A stretch of 49,235 nucleotides of DNA from an uncultured Caulobacterales bacterium (lineage in GTDB: Bacteria > Pseudomonadota > Alphaproteobacteria > Caulobacterales > Maricaulaceae), in contig CALFVT010000021.1 in the NCBI GenBank assembly GCA_937928165.1, positions 1 to 49,235 of the forward strand, written 5' to 3'. Position numbers and translations under genes: made by a program. The notes beneath the pieces are model-generated. The model saw nothing but the letters and a program-made list of their open reading frames with translations, had not been told where the DNA came from and made no database searches. Below are positions 8,515 through 18,040 of this stretch, piece after piece; position 1 is the stretch's first letter; every line of letters starts with the position of its first letter.

Positions 8515-10368
8515 ATGCCGCCTAATAGCCCGTCCAAACCGCCGCGCCCTTTTGATCCCGCCGCGCAAAAGACCGACGGCCTATGGCAGCAGCTTAAAAG
8601 CTTCGGCAAATTATGGCCCTATCTTTGGCCCAATGATAAGCCAAGCTATAAAGTCCGAACCTTCGCGGCGCTTATTATTACCATTACAAGTCAATTTGTT
8701 CTGGTGCTGGGACCGTTCTTTCTGGGGTGGGCGGTGAACGCCGTCGAGGCGGCCATTGATAAGGGGCAAGTCTGGCAAGATGCTTGGCTCTATATCGCGA
8801 GCCTGATTTTGGGCTATGGGGGCTTTCGCCTGTTATCGACATTTTTTAATGAGGCGCGGGAATATATCTTTGCTCCCGTTGGGCAGCTCGCGCAAAGGCG
8901 TGTGGCAACCTCCACTTTTACCCATCTGCATAAATTATCCTTGCGCTTTCATCTGGAGCGGCGCACGGGCGGGTTATCGCGCGTCATTGAACGCGGCATA
9001 AGATCAATCGATTTTTTGTTCCGCTTTCTATTATTTAATATCGGCCCGACCTTGCTTCAATTATCTATAGCGGGAATTGCCTTTGCTATAGCCTATGATC
9101 TGCGCTTTGCGCTTATCGCGATTCTGATTGTACTCAGCTATATTTGGTTCACAGTGGCGACAACCGAATGGCGGCTTAAATTTCGCCGGGAGATGAATAA
9201 GCAAGACACCGTCGCCAATAGCCGCGCCATTGATAGCCTGTTAAATTATGAGACCGTCAAATATTTCGGCGCAGAGGGCTTTGAAACCGCACGCTATGAC
9301 AAAGCTATGCAGCGCTACCAAACGGCGGCTATTCGCTCCCGCACAAGCCTTGCTACCGTTAATATCGGCCAAAGTTTTTTAATGAATTTGGGGATTGTAC
9401 TCATGATGCTCTTGGCCGCCCATCAAATCATCGGCGGGGAGATGAAGCTTGGGGATATGACGGCCATTACCCTTGTGATGATGCAGGTTTACCGTCCGCT
9501 TAATATTTTAGGCTTTGCCTACCGGGAGATTAAGCAAGCCCTGACCGATATGGATAAAATGTTTGATCTCTTGGCCCTTGAGCCAGAAGTCAAAGACCGC
9601 AAAGACGCCGCAAATCTAACGCAGGTCAAAGGCGATATTGTTTTTGACGCTGTTGATTTCTTCTACGAGCCTGACCGGCAGATCCTTCACGGCCTAAGTT
9701 TTCATATCAAAGCCGGGCAGACGATGGCGATTGTTGGCCCTACAGGAGCAGGGAAATCAACCCTACCGCGCATACTTTACCGCTTTTACGATATTGCGGC
9801 AGGCCGCGTTCAAATTGATGGCCAAGATATTCGCGCCCTCACTCAAGATAGCCTACGCCGCGCCATTGGCATTGTTCCTCAAGACACGGTGTTATTTAAC
9901 GATACAATCGGCTATAATATTGGCTATGGACGCACGGGGGCAGCCCAAGACGAGATTGAAGCCGCCGCGAAATCTGCGAATATTCACGAGTTTATCACGA
10001 GCTTACCCAAGGGTTATAACACGCTTGTCGGGGAGCGCGGGCTAAAGCTGTCCGGCGGGGAGAAACAGCGGGTTGCCATTGCTCGCAGCCTGCTGAAAAA
10101 TCCGGCCATATTAATCTTGGATGAAGCCACCTCCGCCCTTGATAATACCACAGAGCGGGAAATACGCGATGCGCTGGAGCAAGTAGCCGAAAACCGCACA
10201 ACGCTGATTATTGCCCACCGCCTGTCAACCATCACCCATGCGGATATGATTATGGTGCTGGATGGCGGCAGATTGGCCGAGATTGGCACCCATGACAGCC
10301 TGTTAGGACAAGGCGGGCTTTATGCCGCCCTTTGGGCAGAACAGGAGACAAGCCACGCCGTTCTATAA
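8515..10368 (+). CDS. atm1: Atm1/ABCB7-type ABC exporter (fused permease-ATPase)
   Basis: The 617-aa half-transporter has a six-helix transmembrane domain (about 45-330) and an ATPase domain with Walker A GPTGAGKST (about 407-415), signature LSGGEKQR (about 511-518) and Walker B ILILDEATSALD (about 531-542). The LNYETVKYFGAE motif in the intracellular loop is typical of the Atm1/ABCB7/HMT1 group, which exports glutathione conjugates and persulfides and protects against heavy metals. It would act as a homodimer in the inner membrane. A proline (STLPRILYRF) replaces the usual Ser/Ile just after Walker A. An AAAGGA site precedes the ATG. It converges on the padR gene with only 3 bp between stops. 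Confidence 0.9.
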   Translation: MPPNSPSKPPRPFDPAAQKTDGLWQQLKSFGKLWPYLWPNDKPSYKVRTFAALIITITSQFVLVLGPFFLGWAVNAVEAAIDKGQVWQDAWLYIASLILGYGGFRLLSTFFNEAREYIFAPVGQLAQRRVATSTFTHLHKLSLRFHLERRTGGLSRVIERGIRSIDFLFRFLLFNIGPTLLQLSIAGIAFAIAYDLRFALIAILIVLSYIWFTVATTEWRLKFRREMNKQDTVANSRAIDSLLNYETVKYFGAEGFETARYDKAMQRYQTAAIRSRTSLATVNIGQSFLMNLGIVLMMLLAAHQIIGGEMKLGDMTAITLVMMQVYRPLNILGFAYREIKQALTDMDKMFDLLALEPEVKDRKDAANLTQVKGDIVFDAVDFFYEPDRQILHGLSFHIKAGQTMAIVGPTGAGKSTLPRILYRFYDIAAGRVQIDGQDIRALTQDSLRRAIGIVPQDTVLFNDTIGYNIGYGRTGAAQDEIEAAAKSANIHEFITSLPKGYNTLVGERGLKLSGGEKQRVAIARSLLKNPAILILDEATSALDNTTEREIRDALEQVAENRTTLIIAHRLSTITHADMIMVLDGGRLAEIGTHDSLLGQGGLYAALWAEQETSHAVL

Positions 10369-10371
10369 GGC

Positions 10372-10923
10372 TTAATCGTCCTTGGCGGCATCTAGGCTGC
10401 GCATGTCGTTTAATGCCCGGGTGAGCATACGAATTTGCGAGGTTTCATTATCAAGGCCCATTTCAAGAGCAATGAGCTTTCCCTTTTTCATCAGGTCTAA
10501 GGTCTTCCCATCATAATAGCGGGATTTAATTTTCTTATAACGCGCCAGCCGCGTTTCATGCTGTTCAATACGGTGGGAGAGATGCTCAATCATGGCGCGA
10601 ATATCTATGTCCTCAAAGGCATAAAACTTTAATAACAGCTCATCTTTATTAGCGGGCATACGCGGGCGTTTGATTGACCATTGCCGCAAAATGGCGCGGC
10701 CCTCATCGGTAATGGTGTGGACGATACGGTTAGGTTTTCCTTGCTGGGAAATCTCTTGGCTTTTAACAAAGCCCCGCTCTCGCAGCTTACCAAGTTCCCG
10801 GTAAATCTGCTGGTGGGACGCACGCCAGAAAAAGCCGACAGAGGCATCAAAGTTTTTCGCCAGGTCATAGCCGCTCATCGGCTTTTCCGTCAGGCAAACT
10901 AAAATCGCTTCGGCCAAGGCCAT
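10372..10923 (-). CDS. PadR-family transcriptional regulator
   Basis: A 183-aa protein with an N-terminal winged helix typical of PadR (LTEKPMSGYDLAKNF, then QIYRELGKLRERGFV, and a wing with GKPNRIVHTIT) and a long helical C-terminal dimerisation region like Vir_act_alpha_C (about 90-175). PadR proteins usually repress neighbouring detoxification or efflux genes until an aromatic or toxic ligand binds. It is divergently transcribed from the SDR-to-nitrilase cluster, and a perfect palindrome lies in the shared promoter region, so that cluster is the likely target. Confidence 0.9.
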   Translation of the reverse strand: MALAEAILVCLTEKPMSGYDLAKNFDASVGFFWRASHQQIYRELGKLRERGFVKSQEISQQGKPNRIVHTITDEGRAILRQWSIKRPRMPANKDELLLKFYAFEDIDIRAMIEHLSHRIEQHETRLARYKKIKSRYYDGKTLDLMKKGKLIALEMGLDNETSQIRMLTRALNDMRSLDAAKDD

Positions 10924-10971
10924 ATATTATCCCCGCTATTTATACGGCTTGTTGAACTTACCGTTGTTTGC

Positions 10972-10989
10972 TATGCAATTTTGTGCATA
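10972..10989. promoter_or_regulatory. Candidate PadR operator (TATGCA-N6-TGCATA)
   Basis: A perfect 6-bp inverted repeat with a 6-bp spacer sits in the 100-bp gap between padR and the SDR gene, 35 bp before the SDR start. PadR-family operators are commonly ATGxA-type dyads of this kind. That PadR binds here is inferred from position and shape. Confidence 0.6.
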
Positions 10990-11023
10990 TGCGCATCTTT
11001 ATATAAGATAAAAAGGAAATTTC

Positions 11024-11896
11024 ATGTCACTGCAAGGAAAAACCATTTTCATGTCCGGCGGATCACGCGGCATTGGACTAGCGATTGCACTCCGGGCTGC
11101 CCGAGATGGGGCAAATATTGCGATTGCGGCTAAAACCGCCGAGCCGCATCCAAAACTTCCCGGCACGATTTATACCGCCGCCAAAGAGATAGAGGCCGCC
11201 GGTGGCAACGCTCTGCCCTTGCTCTGTGATATTCGTAATGACGATATGGTCACAGACGCAGTGCAGCAAACAGCTGATAAATTTGGCGGCATAGATATTT
11301 GCATTAATAATGCTTCGGCGATTGCGCTTTTAAAGACTGAACAAGTCAGCATGAAGCGGTATGATTTGATGAACCAAGTCAATGCGCGGGGCACGTTTTT
11401 ACTATCTAAGACTTGCCTGCCTCATCTTAAAAACTCAGATAACGCCCATATCTTAAACCTTGCGCCACCGCTGGATTTATCACCGAAATGGTTCGCCCGC
11501 CACACCGCCTATACCATGGCCAAATACGGCATGAGCCTATGCACCCTTGGCATGGCCGAAGAATTTCGGCCCCACGGCATTGCGGTAAATTCCCTCTGGC
11601 CGCTCACCTCCATTGATACCGCCGCTGTGCGAAATGTTCTGGGCGGAGAGGCCATGGCGAAAATGAGCCGCACACCGCAAATTCTCGCGGATGCCGCCCA
11701 TATGATTCTTAGCCAAACAGCGGCAGAGCTAACGGGGCAATTCATTATCGATGAAGTCTTTATGCGCGAACAAGGCGTGACAGAGTTTTCTCATTACGCA
11801 CCCGGTTATGACGGCCCGCTTATGGCGGATTTCTTTGTCCCTCAAGATGTGTTTGATAATGTCCCAACACAGCTCTTACACGCCCCCGGCTATTAA
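11024..11896 (+). CDS. Short-chain dehydrogenase, HSDL2-like
   Basis: A 290-aa SDR with the NAD(P)-binding motif SGGSRGIG (residues 11-18), NNAS in the fourth strand and the catalytic YTMAK (Tyr/Lys pair). AAKTAEPHPKLPGTIYTAA and HILNLAPPL are hallmarks of the HSDL2 group, found in mitochondria/peroxisomes and in bacterial fatty-acid or terpenoid degradation. The substrate is not deducible. It is the first gene of the cluster facing padR, with an AAGGAAA RBS. The following DUF1330 gene starts 19 bp after its stop. Confidence 0.88.
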   Translation: MSLQGKTIFMSGGSRGIGLAIALRAARDGANIAIAAKTAEPHPKLPGTIYTAAKEIEAAGGNALPLLCDIRNDDMVTDAVQQTADKFGGIDICINNASAIALLKTEQVSMKRYDLMNQVNARGTFLLSKTCLPHLKNSDNAHILNLAPPLDLSPKWFARHTAYTMAKYGMSLCTLGMAEEFRPHGIAVNSLWPLTSIDTAAVRNVLGGEAMAKMSRTPQILADAAHMILSQTAAELTGQFIIDEVFMREQGVTEFSHYAPGYDGPLMADFFVPQDVFDNVPTQLLHAPGY

Positions 11897-11915
11897 CAAC
11901 CTCCGGCCAGAAAAC

Positions 11916-12320
11916 ATGGATAACCGCCTCCACCCGACAGATCAGCAAATAACAGATTTCTTGCAAAGCGCCGGAGACGCGCCGGTCTGCCTGTTAAATC
12001 TTTTAAAATTTAAGCCCCGCGCGAGCTATAAGGACGGGGAAGACGTCTCAGGCGCGCAGGCCTATGCCCGCTATGCCCAAGCCTTTGGGGATTATGTGAA
12101 ACCTTACGGCGTTGAGGCCATTTACGGCGGCAAAATCCTCGCGGCTTTAATTGGCAAGGGCGAGATGAAATGGGACGCCGCCGCCATTGTGAACTATCCA
12201 TCCGCCCAATTAATGCTAGAGCTTACAAGCTCAGACACTTACCGCAAAATCCATAAACATCGCCGCGCGGGTCTTGACGGCCAGCTTTTAATCGCCTGCG
12301 ATGATAGCGGCATATTTTAA
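11916..12320 (+). CDS. DUF1330 family protein
   Basis: A 134-aa protein taken from the ATG at 11916; a longer frame upstream overlaps the SDR gene and is unlikely to be translated. CLLNLLKFKPRA followed by YARYAQAF and IVNYPSAQ matches DUF1330, a small ferredoxin-like (dimeric alpha-beta barrel) fold. Members often accompany catabolic operons; no reaction is established. It sits tightly between the SDR and DUF2855 genes and is probably co-transcribed. Confidence 0.75.
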   Translation: MDNRLHPTDQQITDFLQSAGDAPVCLLNLLKFKPRASYKDGEDVSGAQAYARYAQAFGDYVKPYGVEAIYGGKILAALIGKGEMKWDAAAIVNYPSAQLMLELTSSDTYRKIHKHRRAGLDGQLLIACDDSGIF

Positions 12321-12331
12321 AAAGGGTTTTT

Positions 12332-13426
12332 ATGACGCAGCAAATAAGCATTGGCGTAAACCGCGATAATTTAAGCGAATTAACCCCCCTCATCCGTAGC
12401 TTGCCGCCCCTAGAGGCGGGGCATATCCGCGTTCACATTACAAGCTTTGCCCTAACGGCGAATAATATCACCTATATGGTGACAGGGGATATGATCGGCT
12501 ATTGGAAATTTTTTGACCCGCAAGCTTATGGTATAAAAGCAGGTCATCTGGGCCGTATGCCCGTGTGGGGCTATGCGCAGATCACCCAAAGCCGCCATGA
12601 CGCCCTGCCCGAAGGCGCGCAAATTTACGGCTATTTCCCGCCCGCGGATTATTTTGACCTTAAGCCTGCCAATATAGGCCCAATGGGATTTTCAGATGCC
12701 GCAGCGCACCGCCTGCCCCTTCATAATATTTATAACCGCTATAGCCTGACGGCGGCGGACCCGTCCTTTAGCGGAGAGTTTAAAGATTTACAGCCAATTT
12801 TACGCCCGCTGTTCACCACAAGTTTTCTTATTGATGATTTCCTCGCCCGGGAAAGTTTTTTTGGCGCAGAGCAAGTCCTGCTCCTCTCGGCCTCTTCTAA
12901 AACGGCTCTTGGTACCGGGTTTTGCCTATCAAACCGCCAAGGCCTTAAGGTGACGGGGCTGACCTCTGATCGCAATAAAGTCTTCACAGAAAAAACCGGG
13001 TTTTATAATGAGGTGCAGAGTTATGATAGCCTGACAAATCTTAACCCTAATGTTAAAACAGTGATTGTTGATATGGCGGGAAACGGCGCTGTCACTCAGC
13101 GCCTTTATGAGCATTTTAAGGACAATATTGTCTATAATTGCATGGTCGGGAAATCCCATTGGGACGGCGCACCGCCTCACCGCCCAGATGCGGGCGCACC
13201 GCCGGTTATGTTTTTCGCCCCCGACCAAGCCAAGCTGCGGTTGAAAGATTGGGGGCCTGCGGGCTTTGCCCAAAAACTAGGCGAGAGATGGACACCCTTT
13301 TGCCGCAGCGCCCAGACATGGATGGAGATTGAAACTCATAGCGGCGCAGAGGCTTTTGCTGCGCCTTATCACGCCCTTCTTCGCGGGGATATACAGGCCC
13401 ATAAAGGCCTGTTAATGAGCCTATAG
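12332..13426 (+). CDS. DUF2855 family protein (MDR-like)
   Basis: The 364-aa sequence matches DUF2855: LTANNITYMVTGDMIGYWKF near the N-terminus and VLLLSASSKTALGTGF with KVTGLTSDRN in the middle. The layout resembles medium-chain dehydrogenase/reductases (a GroES-like N-terminal part, then a Rossmann-like half), but the classic GxGxxG is altered to SASSKTALG, so cofactor use is uncertain. It lies 11 bp after the DUF1330 gene and 9 bp before the crotonase gene, clearly in one operon. The function is probably in oxidising or reducing the same substrate family. Confidence 0.78.
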   Translation: MTQQISIGVNRDNLSELTPLIRSLPPLEAGHIRVHITSFALTANNITYMVTGDMIGYWKFFDPQAYGIKAGHLGRMPVWGYAQITQSRHDALPEGAQIYGYFPPADYFDLKPANIGPMGFSDAAAHRLPLHNIYNRYSLTAADPSFSGEFKDLQPILRPLFTTSFLIDDFLARESFFGAEQVLLLSASSKTALGTGFCLSNRQGLKVTGLTSDRNKVFTEKTGFYNEVQSYDSLTNLNPNVKTVIVDMAGNGAVTQRLYEHFKDNIVYNCMVGKSHWDGAPPHRPDAGAPPVMFFAPDQAKLRLKDWGPAGFAQKLGERWTPFCRSAQTWMEIETHSGAEAFAAPYHALLRGDIQAHKGLLMSL

Positions 13427-13435
13427 GAGGACATC

Positions 13436-14272
13436 ATGGATTATAAATCTTTCACCCTGACGATTGACCATAAGATAGCCCATATCAAGCTGTCTCGCCC
13501 TGAAAAGCGCAATGCCATGAATGATGATTTCTGGCGTGAGCTACCGCTGGCCGTTCGCAAAATCGACACAGAAAGCCTGGCGCGGGTGATTGTTATTTCA
13601 TCAACCGGGCCTATTTTTTCGGCGGGGATTGATATTTCCATGTTATCCACTGTCGGCGGGGCATCGCCCGATAAAAACCGTGCGGCTTATGGGGCTGAAT
13701 TTTATAATACCGTGAAACGCCTGCAAGATAGTTTCACCGCCCTTGAAACCTGCCGTATTCCCGTTATTGCCGCCATTCAGGGCGGCTGTATCGGCGGGGC
13801 GGTCGACCTCATCACCGCCTGTGATATGCGCTATGGCACGCAAGATAGCTATGTCAGTATTTACGAAATAAAAGTCGGCATGACGGCGGATGTGGGCACA
13901 TTCCCGCGCATATTAAACCACCTGCCCGAAGGCATTGTCCGCGAACTCGCCTATACGGGGCGTAAAATGACCGCCGATGAATGTGAACGGCGAGGGCTTT
14001 ATAATGGCGTTTATGACACCCAAGAGGCCATGCTTAGCGCGGTTATGAAAATCGCCGAAGACATTGCTGCCAACCCGCCACTCGCGGTTTACGGCTGTAA
14101 ACATATGATTACCTATGGCCGCGATCATAACACGCAAGACGCGCTTGATTATATTGGCGTGTGGAATATGTCCATGCTCCTCCCCAATGAAATGATGGAA
14201 GCCATGCAGGCCAATATGCAAAACCGCGCAGGAAATTTCGCCGATTTACCGCCGCTAAAAACAAAAACTTAA
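13436..14272 (+). CDS. Enoyl-CoA hydratase/isomerase family (dienoyl-CoA isomerase-like)
   Basis: A 278-aa crotonase-fold protein. FSAGIDISML and QGGCIGGAVDL form the oxyanion-hole segments. ACDMRYGTQDSYVSIYEIKVGMTADVG carries the Asp, Glu and Asp that in ECH1 (delta3,5-delta2,4-dienoyl-CoA isomerase) are catalytic, so it resembles ECH1 more than a plain hydratase. The presumed substrate is an unsaturated acyl-CoA. A strong TAGGAGG RBS precedes the ATG, and the spacing places it within the padR-facing operon. Confidence 0.88.
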   Translation: MDYKSFTLTIDHKIAHIKLSRPEKRNAMNDDFWRELPLAVRKIDTESLARVIVISSTGPIFSAGIDISMLSTVGGASPDKNRAAYGAEFYNTVKRLQDSFTALETCRIPVIAAIQGGCIGGAVDLITACDMRYGTQDSYVSIYEIKVGMTADVGTFPRILNHLPEGIVRELAYTGRKMTADECERRGLYNGVYDTQEAMLSAVMKIAEDIAANPPLAVYGCKHMITYGRDHNTQDALDYIGVWNMSMLLPNEMMEAMQANMQNRAGNFADLPPLKTKT

Positions 14273-14283
14273 AACTATCAATT

Positions 14284-15405
14284 ATGACAACTCCCCTCAC
14301 CCTTTACGGCGTTAAAATATCCATGTTTACGGGTAAGAGCCGAAGTTACCTTATTAAACAAGGGATTGCTTTTACGGAAACCGCGCCTGTTACCCCGCAT
14401 TTTCAAAACGTCGTTATGCCGCAAATTGGGCGGCGCATTATTCCCGTGATCGAATTAGAAGGCGGTCAAATCCTGCAAGACACAACGGATATTATCGATC
14501 ATTTCGAAGCTGGCGGTGATATGCCCTGCCCGGCCTATCCAAAAGATAAGCTGCATCATTTAATCTCGCTGATTTTAGAGCTTTTTGGGGATGAAGGGCT
14601 CATCCGTCCGGCCATGCATTACCGATGGAATTTCAAAGACCAGACAGATCATTTTATCACCCACGGTTTTGGCGGCTGGCAAGGGCCAAATGCCAGCGAT
14701 GCCGCAAAAGCACAGATTAAGTCAACAATGGATAAATTTTCTGGCTATCTGCCGCCCCTTGGAATTACGCCGGAAACAATCCCCGAAATTGAGCGGGCAT
14801 ATGGTGAGGTTTTAGACATTTTAGACGCGCATTTTTCAAACACGCCTTATCTTTTAGGGCCTAAACCAACGCTGGGGGATTACGGTTTTATGTGCTCCCT
14901 TTATGCCCATTTAGGCCGCGACCCAGTGCCTGCCGCGATCATGAAAAACCGCAGTCCAAACAGCTTTCGGTGGACGGAGCGGATGAACGCACCTCATGAT
15001 GATCTATCGGATATGCCTTATTATCAGCCATCAGAAAACCTGCCCGACACCCTGAAAAGTATCTTTCGCTATATCGCAAATTATTTCCTCCCAGAGCTTG
15101 AGATGAATATTCAAATTCTGAACGGCCTGCCGCAAGGAGAGAGCGGTGCGCGGGCGAGTCTTCATCCTAAAATAAGTGTACTCGGTTTTGGTTCGTTTCG
15201 CCACGGCAAGACCATGATCGGCTGTGCTGTGCGCCCCATTCGGTTTTACATGCTCCAGCGGGTCACGGATTATTACGCAGGCCTGAGCCCGGCCGATCAA
15301 TCTCGCGCCCAAGATTACCTCACCCCTCTTGGCCTCGCCCCGCTATTAACTCTCATCGCCAATAAGCGAATTAAACGGGAAAATTTCCAAGAAGTTTGGG
15401 GTTAA
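14284..15405 (+). CDS. Glutathione S-transferase family protein
   Basis: A 373-aa protein with an N-terminal thioredoxin-like GST domain (LTLYGVKISMFTGKSRSYL, cis-Pro in RRIIPVIE, then LQDTTDIIDHFE) and a helical domain with the motif LGPKPTLGDYGF. It is longer than typical GSTs (~220 aa) by about 130 C-terminal residues, as seen in a poorly studied subgroup near catabolic genes. It probably conjugates or isomerises a hydrophobic substrate with glutathione. It follows the crotonase gene by 11 bp. Confidence 0.82.
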   Translation: MTTPLTLYGVKISMFTGKSRSYLIKQGIAFTETAPVTPHFQNVVMPQIGRRIIPVIELEGGQILQDTTDIIDHFEAGGDMPCPAYPKDKLHHLISLILELFGDEGLIRPAMHYRWNFKDQTDHFITHGFGGWQGPNASDAAKAQIKSTMDKFSGYLPPLGITPETIPEIERAYGEVLDILDAHFSNTPYLLGPKPTLGDYGFMCSLYAHLGRDPVPAAIMKNRSPNSFRWTERMNAPHDDLSDMPYYQPSENLPDTLKSIFRYIANYFLPELEMNIQILNGLPQGESGARASLHPKISVLGFGSFRHGKTMIGCAVRPIRFYMLQRVTDYYAGLSPADQSRAQDYLTPLGLAPLLTLIANKRIKRENFQEVWG

Positions 15406-15504
15406 ATAATTTTATAGCTTAATAATTCTAACAGGGCTGTGACTTGCTCTCAGATAAAAGCCGTGTATTACAGCGGCACCCAATAAAACCCGCCGGAGCG
15501 CCTT

Positions 15505-16452
15505 ATGACTAGCCTTAAACTCGCCTTACCGCAGCTTTATCCTGTTTGGCTCGACCGCGCAGGTGGGCTACGGCAAGTGGTGGAGACCATCCAAAAAGCG
15601 GCGAAAGAAAAGGCGGAATTAATTGTCTTTTCTGAAGGCTTTGTTCCGGGCTATCCTTTTTGGCTCGATCAAACTGGCGGGGCAAATTTTGATAATCCGG
15701 TTCAAAAAGCCATTTTTTCACATTATTCCGACCAAGCGGTTACCATAGAAGACGGGCACCTGAATGAGGTTTGTGCGGCGCTGAAGGCAGCAAAAATGGC
15801 CTGTTACCTTGGGATCATCGAGCGCCCGCGCAGCATCACTGGGCATTCTCTATATTGCAGCTTTGTCTATATTGACAAGAGCGGAACCATCCAGTCCGTT
15901 CACCGTAAATTACGCCCAACCTTTGACGAGCGGCTTGTCTGGTCGCCGGGGGACGGAAACGGCCTTGTCACCCATAAGCTTGAAAACTTCACCGTCGGCG
16001 GGCTAAACTGTTGGGAGAATTGGATGCCCCTTGCCCGTGCCGCCCTTTATGGCCAAGGGGAAGATTTACATATCGCCTGCTGGCCGGGGAGCGATAGAAA
16101 TACGACCGATATTACGCCGTTCCTTGCTAAAGAAGGCCGCAGCTATTGCGTCTCAGTCTCGGCGTTAATGCATAAAGACCGAGTCGGCGATCATATTCCC
16201 CATGCAGATTATATACGCGAATGCCTCACAGAAATTCCGTCTAACGGCGGGTCCTGTGTGGCCGCACCGGACGGGTCATGGGTTCTGCCCCCGCTCTTGC
16301 ATGAAGAGGGCATAAGATATGCGGAGCTTGATCCCGCGCGGGTCCGTGAAGAGCGGCAAAACTTTGATCCCGCCGGGCATTATTCACGGCCCGACGTGAC
16401 CCAGTTATCTATCGACCGCCGAAGGCAATCAACAATCAATTTTATTGATTAA
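15505..16452 (+). CDS. Nitrilase / carbon-nitrogen hydrolase
   Basis: A 315-aa protein with the complete nitrilase catalytic set: E44 in FSEGFVPGYPFW, K135 in HRKLRPTFDER and C169 in GGLNCWENWMPL. GYPFW and the CWENWMPLAR context resemble true nitrilases rather than amidases. The enzyme would hydrolyse a nitrile to acid and ammonia; the substrate is unknown. A CGGAG-type RBS is present. The gap from the GST gene is 99 bp, so it may have its own promoter or be the last gene of the operon. It converges on the vWA gene with 10 bp between stops. Confidence 0.87.
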   Translation: MTSLKLALPQLYPVWLDRAGGLRQVVETIQKAAKEKAELIVFSEGFVPGYPFWLDQTGGANFDNPVQKAIFSHYSDQAVTIEDGHLNEVCAALKAAKMACYLGIIERPRSITGHSLYCSFVYIDKSGTIQSVHRKLRPTFDERLVWSPGDGNGLVTHKLENFTVGGLNCWENWMPLARAALYGQGEDLHIACWPGSDRNTTDITPFLAKEGRSYCVSVSALMHKDRVGDHIPHADYIRECLTEIPSNGGSCVAAPDGSWVLPPLLHEEGIRYAELDPARVREERQNFDPAGHYSRPDVTQLSIDRRRQSTINFID

Positions 16453-16466
16453 TTGAGTTCAATTAA
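16449..16466. terminator. AT-rich dyad spanning both convergent stop codons
   Basis: TTAATTGA (16449-16456) and TCAATTAA (16459-16466) form a perfect 8-bp inverted repeat covering both stop codons of the convergent nitrilase and vWA genes. It may act as a weak bidirectional transcription end; it lacks the GC-rich stem of a classic terminator. Confidence 0.35.
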
Positions 16467-17872
16467 TTAACGAGGCGAATTTTAGCCAAGTCTTGACCAA
16501 TCGCTTCAAAAGCTTGATTCAAGTTTGCGCCGCCCGCTGCGTTAAAAAAGCTATCGGGAGTACTCGCACATTCCGATAACAAAACTCTTGTATCATCAGC
16601 ATCTGCACCATTAGGAAGGTCATAAGCAATCGTATAAATAAGAATATCTTCCGATGCGATATTCTGGCATATCTTTTCAGCCTCTTGATTAGCATCTCTT
16701 GTTACATTCGGATCATCGGCATTCTTACCAAAGTGATATTTATCACTCCCTAGGCGCGAGACGGTGTTAAATCCGTCTGTCATAAGAATGAGAGCTTTCT
16801 TACGATCACCGCCTGTACCGGCCACCCCAAGCGGTACCTCACCGTCAAGTGTTCGCCATCCCCACGCAAGGCCGGACGGCATGTAAGTGGTGCCCGTTGC
16901 ATTAAGCACGTTCACCTTATTACGAATAGCTGTATAGTCATCGGTTAAGGTTAGTATTTCATCCGGACATGAATAATCCCGGCTACCATAGGGATGGCCT
17001 TTGTAACCATCATCATAAACTGCAGGGAAAGGACTTCCGCCGTAAAAGGCCTCGCGGGACTTATTACCCGGGCGAGACCCCACACATCCATCCCATATAC
17101 GATCAGGAGATACAATCTCATCCTGAGACATACCGCCAACCCAGCCTCCTGGGCATTGCTGACATGTGTTTGTAGAGCTAACACCGTCAAATGTACTCGT
17201 GCATGTTGTTTGAACAATTCCGCCTGAACAGGTCGCGCCAAAATACCTTGTATGAGTGACGGGGGGGAAATTTATACCTTCTTCACTATTATCAATCCAA
17301 GGCTGGTTTCTATGCTGTGTACCGACATTTACATATTGAGAAAACGGTATGACAGATACCCGAATATCACCGCCGCTATTTTCAAATTCTGTTATAAAAT
17401 TATTAACAGCCACCTTCATTTGATCCAGTTTAGCACCCCGCATAGATTCGGTTACATCCAAAACCAAAGCAATATCCAAAACACCTACGCCGCCACTCGG
17501 AATAGCGGCCTCCACACTAATCATTTGGGTGCCAAAGCCTAATATATTCATGATACGGGGCTGGTAAGCCATTTCAGCTTTGATAACTATTCGGTCTTGC
17601 GTATGTGAATATCTTGCAATCGCCGATTCTCCTTGCAGCATAAGGCTTGATAGAGATTCATTGGCAATTTGTTCTAATTTAACGACATCTGTTTCCCCCG
17701 ATGAAGCCGCAGCCAGTAACGCCGCATCGGCCGCAGACTGTAACCGTGAAGAGGTATCAGCCATTGCCATATAATCAACACTCAGGCCTATTCCGCCAAT
17801 CAATGTCAGTATAACCCCAGCTCCCATAAGGCCAAAATTTCCTGACCTATCTTTTATAAATGATTTTAGCAT
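16463..17872 (-). CDS. TadG-like pilus assembly protein with vWA domain
   Basis: A 469-aa protein beginning with a Tad-type segment (DRSGNFGLMGAGVILTLIGG, one TM helix at about 14-35), followed by VDYMAMADTSSRLQSAADAALLAAA, typical of TadE/TadG-like proteins. A von Willebrand A domain starts near residue 132 (DIALVLDVTESM), the metal-binding motif having D-x-T-x-S. A Cys-rich insert (about 215-310) precedes the rest of the domain (ILMTDGFNT). It would be envelope-exposed and act in surface attachment or pilus assembly. No other tad genes are nearby. Confidence 0.85.
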   Translation of the reverse strand: MLKSFIKDRSGNFGLMGAGVILTLIGGIGLSVDYMAMADTSSRLQSAADAALLAAASSGETDVVKLEQIANESLSSLMLQGESAIARYSHTQDRIVIKAEMAYQPRIMNILGFGTQMISVEAAIPSGGVGVLDIALVLDVTESMRGAKLDQMKVAVNNFITEFENSGGDIRVSVIPFSQYVNVGTQHRNQPWIDNSEEGINFPPVTHTRYFGATCSGGIVQTTCTSTFDGVSSTNTCQQCPGGWVGGMSQDEIVSPDRIWDGCVGSRPGNKSREAFYGGSPFPAVYDDGYKGHPYGSRDYSCPDEILTLTDDYTAIRNKVNVLNATGTTYMPSGLAWGWRTLDGEVPLGVAGTGGDRKKALILMTDGFNTVSRLGSDKYHFGKNADDPNVTRDANQEAEKICQNIASEDILIYTIAYDLPNGADADDTRVLLSECASTPDSFFNAAGGANLNQAFEAIGQDLAKIRLVN

Positions 17873-18040
17873 ATCCCACTCCTAACTACAGGTTTAGTAT
17901 GGCACAGAAACATTACTTTAAGCCTACATTTTATAGTAAATATTGTCTTGCACATCCCTCCATAGCTTCGATGAGCTGGCCGAAGTTATTGAGAAAATGC
18001 GATTTCATTTCACGGCCAACTTGCCTATAAGCGCGCAGAA

